A stretch of 64,000 nt of DNA from Allotamlana fucoidanivorans. GTDB lineage: Bacteria > Bacteroidota > Bacteroidia > Flavobacteriales > Flavobacteriaceae. Positions 36,324 to 45,122 of the stretch are shown piece by piece. The translations under genes and the position numbers were made by a program. A model generated the notes under the pieces. The model did not search any database, had not been told where the DNA came from, and was given only the letters and a program-made list of their open reading frames with translations. Numbering within the stretch: the first letter of the stretch is position 1; each line of letters starts with the position of its first letter. The stretch lies in NCBI RefSeq assembly GCF_006265225.1, contig NZ_VDCS01000003.1, forward strand, positions 186,001 through 250,000, read 5' to 3'.

Positions 36324-37250
36324 TTACAATTCTAGCAATCCATTCGTTTTTGAAACACCTTCTGCACTGGCTTGCATGTGAGCTTTTTCGGCCTCACTTA
36401 AAGGTATATCTACTATCTTTTCAATACCGTTTCTACCTAAAACAACTGGCACTCCAATACAGATATCACTTAATCCGTACTCGCCATCTAACAGCGTAGA
36501 ACATGGGTATATTTTCTTTTGGTCACAAGCAATAGCCTGAACTAAACCACTCACAGCAGCTCCTGGTGCATACCATGCTGATGTTCCTAATAGCTTGGTT
36601 AAGGTAGCACCTCCTACTTTAGTATCGGCAGCAACTTGCTCTAAACGCTCTTCGCTTAAAAATTCTGACACTTTTATACTGTTTCTTGTAGCATGACTAA
36701 TTAACGGCACCATACCTGTATCACTATGTCCGCCAATAACCATTCCGTCAACATCACTAATTGGAGCTTCTAAAGCCTCTGCTAATCTATATTTAAAACG
36801 AGCAGAATCTAAAGCACCACCCATTCCTATTATTCTGTTTTTTGGTAATCCTGTTGCTTTGTGAGCCAAATATGTCATGGTATCCATTGGGTTACTAACC
36901 ACAATTAAAATCATATTTGGAGAATGCTCTAATAAACTTGTTGAAACGGCCTTAACAATACCAGCGTTAATACCAATCAACTCTTCACGTGTCATACCTG
37001 GTTTACGAGGAATACCTGAAGTAATGACGCAAATATCACTTCCTGCTGTTTTGCTATAATCATTGGTAACCCCAGTGATTTTTGTATCAAATCCGTTTAA
37101 TGAGGCACACTGCATTAAATCCATAGCCTTTCCTTCTGCATACCCTTCTTTGATATCTAATAATACCACTTCTGAAGCGAAATTTTTGATAGCAATGTAC
37201 TCTGCACAACTTGCACCAACTGCTCCTGCTCCTACTACTGTTACTTTCAT
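36324..37250 (-). CDS. mdh: Malate dehydrogenase (LDH-like type)
   Basis: A 308-residue NAD-dependent enzyme of the TCA cycle. The Rossmann motif GAGAVGAS is at 7-14, the substrate loop has SGIPRKPGMTREEL with the catalytic Arg residues (about 79-92), and the active-site His is in GGHSDTGMVPL near 173-183. The length and GHSDTGMVP pattern fit the LDH-like MDH group. Monocistronic. Confidence 0.96.
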   Translation of the reverse strand: MKVTVVGAGAVGASCAEYIAIKNFASEVVLLDIKEGYAEGKAMDLMQCASLNGFDTKITGVTNDYSKTAGSDICVITSGIPRKPGMTREELIGINAGIVKAVSTSLLEHSPNMILIVVSNPMDTMTYLAHKATGLPKNRIIGMGGALDSARFKYRLAEALEAPISDVDGMVIGGHSDTGMVPLISHATRNSIKVSEFLSEERLEQVAADTKVGGATLTKLLGTSAWYAPGAAVSGLVQAIACDQKKIYPCSTLLDGEYGLSDICIGVPVVLGRNGIEKIVDIPLSEAEKAHMQASAEGVSKTNGLLEL

Positions 37251-37419
37251 TTTTTTAATATTTATTATTTAGTAATTTGATTCGATATTCTACGCTGCAA
37301 ATTTCAGCCTTTTTGCCCTTTTGTTTTATGATGATTATCATAAATACGCAACGCTGTTATCTAAGCACAAGGCATAAAAACAAACAAATGCGAATTTACG
37401 AATTAAAACCCTCTAAATA

Positions 37420-37451
37420 AAAAAGTACAGAATAAAAATCCCGTACTTTTT
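37420..37451 (-). terminator. Terminator after the DUF6588 gene
   Basis: 9-bp outer stem 37420-37428 with 37443-37451; on the - strand five inner pairs (two G-U) extend it, followed by a T-tract. Confidence 0.75.
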
Positions 37452-37512
37452 CAGAGTAAAATTCAATAAAAACTAAATAAAACTAAGAAATCAATTTTTT
37501 GAAACAGAAGGC

Positions 37513-38538
37513 TTATCTAAACCCAAAATTTATACCCACAGAAAAGGCGTTGTAGTCTGATAAGTGATATTCGGCATTAAGCCTAAAGAACCCTAATTTT
37601 AATTTGGTTCCTAAAGTACCTCTAACGGATGACACTTTACTTGATACTGAGAATGGATCATCAATAGGTTCTGATGGTAAAATACCATTATTTACGATGT
37701 ATGTTCCTAATACATCAGACTTTGACTCACCCGAAATATACCCAATCCCTCCATAAAAATTTATAATGGGTAGCTTCGTTGAGGCTATAAATTGAAACAA
37801 CCAGGTATCTGTATTGTTTTCTAAACGTTGATTTTGTCCATCTACACCCGATGATTCTGTTAAGTCATATCTGGCGTCTAAGGTAGTATATGCCACTAAG
37901 CCAGATAGTGCCACAGGAAGCACCTTATCTGCAGGCAACCACTTTGTAAACTCGGCTTGTAAAGCAGCACCAAACATACTGCCTTCTATATCATCAGCCT
38001 TAATTTTAGGCAAAAATCGCGCTTTAACTTCTAAGCCCTTACTTAAGCCTAAAGCGCCTTGAATAAATGCAGAAGGTACATAATCTAAATCTCCACCCAC
38101 ACCTGAAGGCAAAGTGATTCTATCTGATAAAAGTGAACTAGATTTTGACCGAACAATGATGTCTATATCAGGATTATTTTCTCCCAGTACGGTTGAAACC
38201 ATTTTTGAATTCGCTCCATCCTCAAACTCAACGGTAAAATCATAATCGTCCTGATTATAGTCTGCAATATTCATTTGAAATGCTCTATGCTCGTTCTTTA
38301 CAACGGCAGCATTGGTTATTATAGATATTTCAAAACCTCCAAGCGGTTTTACATCGGCTGTATTAAACCAGTTAGCATTCAAACTATGCACTACTCCATT
38401 TGTTCCAGGCTTTAAAAAATCATTACTAAATCGTTCCGCATTTTCAACACCAGCTCTAAGCAAGCCATTTAAACCTTCTTGTGCTTTTACTGTTAATATG
38501 CTAAAACAAAGTATAGCAAGTAAACTTATCTTTTTCAT
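37513..38538 (-). CDS. DUF6588 outer-membrane-like protein
   Basis: A 341-residue protein with a signal peptide (cleavage near TVKAQ, about 20) and an amphipathic beta-strand pattern ending in an aromatic residue (FGFR), consistent with an outer-membrane barrel. It matches DUF6588. The start is taken at ATG 38538, because the upstream TTG at 38562 lies in the -7 promoter box. Function unknown. Confidence 0.8.
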   Translation of the reverse strand: MKKISLLAILCFSILTVKAQEGLNGLLRAGVENAERFSNDFLKPGTNGVVHSLNANWFNTADVKPLGGFEISIITNAAVVKNEHRAFQMNIADYNQDDYDFTVEFEDGANSKMVSTVLGENNPDIDIIVRSKSSSLLSDRITLPSGVGGDLDYVPSAFIQGALGLSKGLEVKARFLPKIKADDIEGSMFGAALQAEFTKWLPADKVLPVALSGLVAYTTLDARYDLTESSGVDGQNQRLENNTDTWLFQFIASTKLPIINFYGGIGYISGESKSDVLGTYIVNNGILPSEPIDDPFSVSSKVSSVRGTLGTKLKLGFFRLNAEYHLSDYNAFSVGINFGFR

Positions 38539-38559
38539 TTCATTTAAAATTTGGCACAA

Positions 38560-38567
38560 CAAACATA
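38560..38567 (-). promoter_or_regulatory. -7 promoter box (TAnnTTTG) for DUF6588
   Basis: TATGTTTG on the - strand, 22 bases before the ATG. No clear -33 TTG. Confidence 0.5.
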
Positions 38568-38746
38568 AGAAAATATTACTTAAAAACGCATTTTATCGTA
38601 TTTATTTATCTTTTTGTCGTTTAAAATAAACTTAACCTCTATATTTAACTCTGGTTTTGTCCGTTTTTAACAGTATAAAAACTTGTAAAAAAATTTATGC
38701 TAAATTTACCCCAAAAAGTTTAGCCTTGAACCCACGTTTCCCAAAT

Positions 38747-39514
38747 ATGAATTTCCGCCTTTTTTCAACCGCATTAATACTCTTATTTATCCATTCGTGT
38801 ACTAATGACGAACCTCTTGATGATCACCTTACTGGTAGCATAAATAAAGTGCTTAATAGACAAAGTACAGGAAGTTCTGCCAACGACCTTCTGTCTGACA
38901 ACTCTTTTACAAGTATGATCATAGAAATTGTATACGTAGAAGGCCTTGAACCCACACAGAATACCATTAATAACTTTGTAACTTTTTTAAACAATAGAAC
39001 CTATAAACCTTCAGGGATAACAGTGAAGAAAAGAGTAATCCCTTCACCTGGCCAAGCAACTTATACCATAGAAGACATTGCCAATATTGAAAGAGAAGAA
39101 CGCCAAGAATACAATCAGGGATCAAAAATTGCGGTTTGGGCTTTATTTATAGACGGAAAATCAGATAATGATGTTGGCAATGAAGTGGTTTTAGGAACCG
39201 CCTATTGGAATACGTCTTTTGTAATTTATGAAGAAACTGTTCAAGCATTAAGCAATAGTCCTTTTGAACCTGAACGCAGTGTTCTAGAAACTACGGTTAT
39301 TAACCATGAATTTGGTCATATACTTGGCCTAACAAACTTAGGGTCAACCATGCAAACCAATCATGAAGATGTAGATCATCCTAAGCATTGTGATGAAAAA
39401 GATTGTTTAATGTATTGGGAATCTGAATCTTCAGTAGCCCTTACAGGAATGAGCACTATACCTCTACTTGACGCCCAGTGTTTGGCAGATTTAAAAGCCA
39501 ATGGTGGCAAATAA
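38747..39514 (+). CDS. Metzincin-like zinc metalloprotease lipoprotein
   Basis: A 255-residue lipoprotein from ATG 38747 (lipobox LLFIHSC, Cys about 17); the longer frame from 38657 lacks a sensible signal peptide. The zinc site NHEFGHILGLTNLGS gives HExxH plus Gly at the metzincin position, and the later CLMYW resembles the Met-turn. The third ligand may be a His in HEDVDHPKHCD. It is probably a cell-surface protease. The family is not one I can name. Confidence 0.72.
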   Translation: MNFRLFSTALILLFIHSCTNDEPLDDHLTGSINKVLNRQSTGSSANDLLSDNSFTSMIIEIVYVEGLEPTQNTINNFVTFLNNRTYKPSGITVKKRVIPSPGQATYTIEDIANIEREERQEYNQGSKIAVWALFIDGKSDNDVGNEVVLGTAYWNTSFVIYEETVQALSNSPFEPERSVLETTVINHEFGHILGLTNLGSTMQTNHEDVDHPKHCDEKDCLMYWESESSVALTGMSTIPLLDAQCLADLKANGGK

Positions 39515-39526
39515 ATTTTTAAAATT

Positions 39527-39566
39527 ACTCATAAAAAAACGGCTTAAAAGCCGTTTTTTTATGAGT
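39527..39566. terminator. 40-base near-perfect palindrome, bidirectional terminator
   Basis: The two 20-base halves are complementary apart from the centre; a GC core ACGGCTT/AAGCCGT is flanked by seven A and seven T. It ends both the metzincin lipoprotein gene and gyrB. Confidence 0.92.
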
Positions 39567-39578
39567 ATGAATACCTCA

Positions 39579-41522
<1,944 letters not shown>

Positions 41523-41558
41523 CTAAATTATCTTAAATTGAATTTGACTATTAATCAT

Positions 41559-41587
41559 AAAAAAAGATGCCTTTTTAGCATCCTTTT
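41559..41587 (-). promoter_or_regulatory. Terminator-like hairpin in the predicted gyrB leader
   Basis: On the - strand a GATGC/GCATC stem (41566-41582), extended by four A-T pairs past one mismatch, is followed by seven T (41565-41559). It lies between a -7 box and gyrB with no - strand gene before it, so it is either a leader attenuator or the end of a short RNA. Confidence 0.45.
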
Positions 41588-41596
41588 GAACACAAA

Positions 41597-41604
41597 CAAA
41601 TATA
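41597..41604 (-). promoter_or_regulatory. -7 promoter box (TAnnTTTG) for gyrB
   Basis: TATATTTG on the - strand, about 80 bases before the gyrB start. No clear -33 TTG. Confidence 0.5.
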
Positions 41605-41930
41605 CGAAATATTACACCTAAAAGAAAGCTTTTTATCGACTCAACAAGAAAATTATCAACATTTGTTAATTATTTAAAAACGGCTTAAATCGCCTAAAAA
41701 TAGCCTTAAATTACATTTTAGTAATTTTTAATGCATCAGCAAAACATAAAAACACAAAAGTGTCTCTAATCCTCTATTTTAAATTCTATTTTTACCTAAA
41801 ATAACATCAAAATAGTTTTCAAACGTTATAGTTGATAACCCGAAAAAAATATATCTCCAAACATGATGTATGTCACTTTTTAAGGTTATAGTTAATAATA
41901 TTTTTGCCCTATATTTTGAATGAAACAACA
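41605..41930. other. AT-rich intergenic region between gyrB and the porin
   Basis: No credible reading frame. It holds an imperfect palindrome around TTATCAACA (41653-41661) and two copies of GTTATAGTTrATAA upstream of the porin (41825-41838, 41885-41898). Nothing else was recognised. Confidence 0.6.
41825..41898 (+). repeat. Two direct 14-mers 60 bases apart upstream of the porin
   Basis: GTTATAGTTGATAA at 41825-41838 and GTTATAGTTAATAA at 41885-41898 differ at one base and are exactly 60 bases apart. They could be operator sites, though the sequence is AT-rich. Confidence 0.4.
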
Positions 41931-43208
41931 ATGAAGAACAGAAAAAAAACAGTCTTAAACCTGTTAAATGTATTCCTTTTATTAGTTCCTATTTTTATAT
42001 TGGCACAGGAGACAGAAAAACCATTTAAACCAACATTTAAATGGAATGCTACTGCTCAAATATGGCTACGGTATTCCGATTTAAATCAGGGCTCATTGGT
42101 TAACGGCGAACCCACATCTTCATTTACCGATGTTTCTATAAGACGAATTCGAATTCCTATTTCGGCACAAGTCACACCAAGAATATTTGCCTATGCTATT
42201 TTTGGAGGAAATAATTACAACCTTAAAAGCATGCAAAACCCTATTGAAGTTCTAGATTTTTATATGGAATATGCTTTTTCTAAGCACCTAGAGATAGGTC
42301 TTGGAAAATCAGGATGGCAGGGACTAAGCAGATGGAACGTGCGCTCTAGCAGCACACTCATGGGATTAGATTCGCCACTTTTTTCATTAAATACGGTTGA
42401 AAAAAATGATGACTTAGGCCGACAGTTTGGCCTATGGTTAAAAGGACAGGCAGGACATTTTGATTACCGACTCACCTTTAACCAACCTCGAATAATTACT
42501 AAAGCGCCTGCAAACGGTGTGGTTGATTTTGCTAACAACAGACCGCGCTGGAAGACATCATCATACATTAATTATCAATTCTTTGAAAACGAATCAAATA
42601 AGTCAGCCTATCAAACGGGTACCTACTTAGCAAACAAGAAAGTTTTCAATATTGGTGCTGGTTTTCAATATCAGGAAAATGCATTTAGCGATGGTGATTT
42701 CAACAATCCTAATACCACTTTTTACGACATGAAGCATTGGGCTATCGATTCATATTTAAACCTTCCTTTTGCAAATGAAGATGCTATTACAGCCTATCTT
42801 GGCTATTATAGTTTCGATTTTGGTAAAGATTACATTAGAAATGTTGGCGCTAACAACCCTACTAATGGTGTTACGGATCCTGATTTTAATGGTGCTGGCG
42901 TGGCATTCCCAATGATGGGAACAGGCCCTACCTGGTATACTCAATTTGGGTACGCCTTTAGAAAAACCAAACTTATTAACCACCAAGTTGTTATTCAACC
43001 TAATATTGCCATTCAACACTCCAATTATGATGCCTTGGAAGACAGCATGACAGTTTATGATTTTACGGTAAACTTTTTAGTAAATGGAAAACATGGCAAC
43101 AAAATAAGTTTAGGCTATCAATTACGCCCTATTTTTGATGCGGACACCTTATTAGAGAAAGACAGAAAAGGTATGGCCGTTTTACAATATCAAATATCAT
43201 TTAAATAG
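41931..43208 (+). CDS. Outer-membrane porin, OprP/OprO-like
   Basis: A 425-residue barrel porin from ATG 41931 (a TTG at 41904 would give a poor N-terminus). The signal peptide ends near FILAQ (about 26). The sequence then shows short amphipathic strands, with FTDVSIRRIRIPISAQVTPRIFAY and LEIGLGKSGWQGLSRW, as in phosphate-selective porin relatives. The last residue is Lys after an aromatic (ISFK). Substrate unproven. A long 3' gap leads to the gat leader. Confidence 0.78.
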   Translation: MKNRKKTVLNLLNVFLLLVPIFILAQETEKPFKPTFKWNATAQIWLRYSDLNQGSLVNGEPTSSFTDVSIRRIRIPISAQVTPRIFAYAIFGGNNYNLKSMQNPIEVLDFYMEYAFSKHLEIGLGKSGWQGLSRWNVRSSSTLMGLDSPLFSLNTVEKNDDLGRQFGLWLKGQAGHFDYRLTFNQPRIITKAPANGVVDFANNRPRWKTSSYINYQFFENESNKSAYQTGTYLANKKVFNIGAGFQYQENAFSDGDFNNPNTTFYDMKHWAIDSYLNLPFANEDAITAYLGYYSFDFGKDYIRNVGANNPTNGVTDPDFNGAGVAFPMMGTGPTWYTQFGYAFRKTKLINHQVVIQPNIAIQHSNYDALEDSMTVYDFTVNFLVNGKHGNKISLGYQLRPIFDADTLLEKDRKGMAVLQYQISFK

Positions 43209-43304
43209 ACTAAATATATATCAAAATATTTTTGAGTTTTTTAATAATTCTGCAATTATAGTTTAGCTCCAGCAAAAAATAGTGATAAGTCTATTTATTC
43301 TCTA

Positions 43305-43312
43305 TATATTTG
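43305..43312 (+). promoter_or_regulatory. -7 promoter box (TAnnTTTG) of the gat leader
   Basis: TATATTTG, predicted start of transcription near 43317-43320. At the -33 position the sequence is GTG (43282-43284) with 20-base spacing, one base off TTG. Confidence 0.6.
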
Positions 43313-43330
43313 AAGCTGAATTACATCAGA

Positions 43331-43375
43331 ATGATTAATAATAACAATAATAATTTCAATAATCCTAATTTTTAG
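43331..43375 (+). CDS. Asn-rich leader peptide of the gat operon (14 codons)
   Basis: ATG to TAG encodes MINNNNNNFNNPNF: nine Asn of fourteen residues, six consecutive, mostly AAT with one AAC. It contains no Gln codon. It starts about 12 bases after the predicted transcription start, and the terminator begins 30 bases after its stop. It is the expected sensor of charged tRNA(Asn) for an operon that makes Asn-tRNA(Asn). The caveat is that AAT runs can arise as trinucleotide repeats. Confidence 0.75.
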   Translation: MINNNNNNFNNPNF

Positions 43376-43405
43376 GACGGGGAGGTTATTGTTAAAAAAT
43401 ATATA

Positions 43406-43434
43406 AAGCCTTCCGAATTCGGGAGGCTTTTTTT
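43406..43434 (+). terminator. Attenuator terminator before gatC
   Basis: 10-bp stem 43406-43415 with 43420-43429 (one G-U), AATT loop, seven T at 43428-43434. It ends 17 bases before the gatC start codon, so it would block the operon unless antiterminated. Confidence 0.9.
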
Positions 43435-43451
43435 AATTAAAAATCCAGAGC

Positions 43452-43718
43452 ATGAGTAAAATTATGACAGTAGACATTTTGTCGAGTATTAAAGGAGCAC
43501 AGCCTTCAGAGACTGTAAACAAATTATTTCAGGTTATTAAAGCTGCTAATCCTACAGATAATAATTCTTTTAATAGCAGTCATAATTGTGTATCACTAAA
43601 TAATTTAAGGGAAGATATCGTGATTGATAGTTCTGAAATAGAAAAACAAATCATTATTGAAAACTTTCCTAAAGAAAAAAACGGCTACTTAGTTGTTTCA
43701 AAAGTAATTGAAGAATAG
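43452..43718 (+). CDS. gatC: GatC subunit of Asp-tRNA(Asn)/Glu-tRNA(Gln) amidotransferase, divergent N-terminus
   Basis: An 88-residue protein. The C-terminal half (LREDIVIDSSEIEKQIIIENFPKEKNGYLVVSKVIEE split over about 52-88) matches the GatC end, with its LRED and the proline/VxKVIE tail that wraps GatA and GatB. The N-terminal helical part is poorly conserved and Asn-rich (NPTDNNSFNSSHNCVSLNN). GatC stabilises the GatA-GatB complex. It begins 17 bases after the attenuator terminator and ends 3 bases before gatA. Confidence 0.78.
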   Translation: MSKIMTVDILSSIKGAQPSETVNKLFQVIKAANPTDNNSFNSSHNCVSLNNLREDIVIDSSEIEKQIIIENFPKEKNGYLVVSKVIEE

Positions 43719-43721
43719 TTT

Positions 43722-45122
43722 ATGGACTCTCAAATAAGATCAATCCATCAACAGCTAGTGGATAAAAAAATTACGTGTACTGAGCTAGTACAAAGTAAAC
43801 TTAGCAATTTAAAAGAAAACTCGCACAATACGGTAAATGCTTTACTGGATGATATAGCACTTAAATTAGCAGCCAAAGTAGATGCTAAAATTGCTAGCGG
43901 CGAAACTATTGGTTTACTTGAAGGCATTCCTTTTGGCATTAAAGATGTGTATATGCTTCAAGGTACATGTACAACGGCCAGTTCAGATTTACTTAAACAT
44001 TATAAATCGCCATATACCGCTACTGCAATTCAGAAGCTTTTAGATGCTGGCGCTATTCCTTTAGTAAAAGAAAATTGCGATAGCTTTGGTCATGGATCTT
44101 CAAGTGAAAACACCATTTTTGGCCCTGTAAAAAATGCTATTAACCCAGAATTAGTTGGTGGCGGTTCTAGTGGTGGCTCTGCTGTAAATGTAGCTAAAGA
44201 TTACACGGTATTTTCTATTGGTGGTGATACAGGAGGCTCCATTAGACAACCCGCAGGGTATAATCATGTGTATGGTTTAAAACCTACTTATGGCCGTATT
44301 TCTCGCTACGGATTGATGGCTTACGCCTCGTCTACAGACTGTGTAGGCCCTATAGCTAAATCTATTGAAGATATACTAATTGTTTTAAACACCATGAGTG
44401 GTTTAGATCCTAAAGATCAAACTACCTTTACTTCTGAAACTATTCAAGAAGATGCTATTCTGGATACCAAAAGCATTAAAACCGTAGGTTACTTCAAGAA
44501 TTTTATTGACAGTGAAGCTCTTGATCCGAAGATTAAGGCCGATTTCTTGGCATGTATAGAAAAAATAAAAGCAAAAGGTATTTCGGTGAAGGTGTTAGAC
44601 TTTTTTGAATCAGACACTCTGGTGTCTACCTATTACACCTTGGCTATGGCCGAAACTGCCTCTAACCTGTCTCGATTAGACGGAACAAATTACGGCAACC
44701 GTATTGAGGCCGAAAATTTAAAGGAAACCTATGCTGTAACACGTTCTGAAAACTTTTCTGAAGAAACTAAAAGACGTATTGTTGGTGGAAATCAAGTATT
44801 ATCGCAAGGTTTCTCTGATGAAATTTATTTAAAAGGTCTAAACCTAAGAGATCAAATTTCGCAGAATTTTGAAAAAGATTTTTCTGAAGTAGATATCATC
44901 TTATCGCCTGTTACACCAAGTACACCCCCAAAAATTGGAGATAGCTTAAAAGCCCCCTTGGCCATGTATTTATCTGATGCCTATACGGTGGGTTTCAGCC
45001 TAGGGCAGCTACCAACACTTACCGTACCTCAAGGAACGGCTACAGGCTTACAAATTACGGCTGCTAAAAATAATGACGAACTAGTTTTGAAGTTTGCTAA
45101 CTTCTTAAAAGACACGATATAA
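43722..45122 (+). CDS. gatA: GatA, amidase subunit of tRNA-dependent amidotransferase
   Basis: A 466-residue amidase-signature enzyme that hydrolyses glutamine to ammonia for transamidation of mischarged tRNA. The catalytic Lys is in PFGIKDVY (about 70), the cis-Ser in GGGSSGGSAV, and the nucleophile Ser in GDTGGSIRQPA near 170. The stop shares one base with the gatB-aspS ATG, so the three genes are one tightly coupled operon. The final product depends on GatB and the fused AspRS. Confidence 0.95.
   Translation: MDSQIRSIHQQLVDKKITCTELVQSKLSNLKENSHNTVNALLDDIALKLAAKVDAKIASGETIGLLEGIPFGIKDVYMLQGTCTTASSDLLKHYKSPYTATAIQKLLDAGAIPLVKENCDSFGHGSSSENTIFGPVKNAINPELVGGGSSGGSAVNVAKDYTVFSIGGDTGGSIRQPAGYNHVYGLKPTYGRISRYGLMAYASSTDCVGPIAKSIEDILIVLNTMSGLDPKDQTTFTSETIQEDAILDTKSIKTVGYFKNFIDSEALDPKIKADFLACIEKIKAKGISVKVLDFFESDTLVSTYYTLAMAETASNLSRLDGTNYGNRIEAENLKETYAVTRSENFSEETKRRIVGGNQVLSQGFSDEIYLKGLNLRDQISQNFEKDFSEVDIILSPVTPSTPPKIGDSLKAPLAMYLSDAYTVGFSLGQLPTLTVPQGTATGLQITAAKNNDELVLKFANFLKDTI

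Larger units (their letters stand above)
43319..43434 (+). promoter_or_regulatory. Transcription attenuator of the gatC-gatA-gatB/aspS operon, Asn-responsive (predicted)
   Basis: A leader of about 115 bases holds, in order: a 14-codon Asn-rich frame (43331-43375); segment C CGGGGAGG (43378-43385) directly after its stop; TTATTGTT (43386-43393), complementary to AACAATAA in the Asn codons (43343-43350); and a terminator hairpin (43406-43434). Segment C nearly copies the terminator 3' arm CGGGAGG (43420-43426), so it can pair instead with the 5' arm CCTTCCG (43409-43415) as antiterminator, seven pairs with one bulge. A ribosome at the leader stop would cover C and allow termination; one stalled on Asn codons would leave C free and permit readthrough. 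The layout is seen; the mechanism is inferred. Confidence 0.78.

Noticed and set aside
41653-41661. TTATCAACA resembling a DnaA box in the gyrB-porin gap
   Set aside because: Only one imperfect site and a weak palindrome; no cluster of boxes and no dnaA, so no case for an origin.
43331-43375. Asn run as a mere AAT microsatellite
   Set aside because: Start, stop, spacing to a competing pairing segment, terminator and downstream function all agree with an attenuator; kept as a caveat only.
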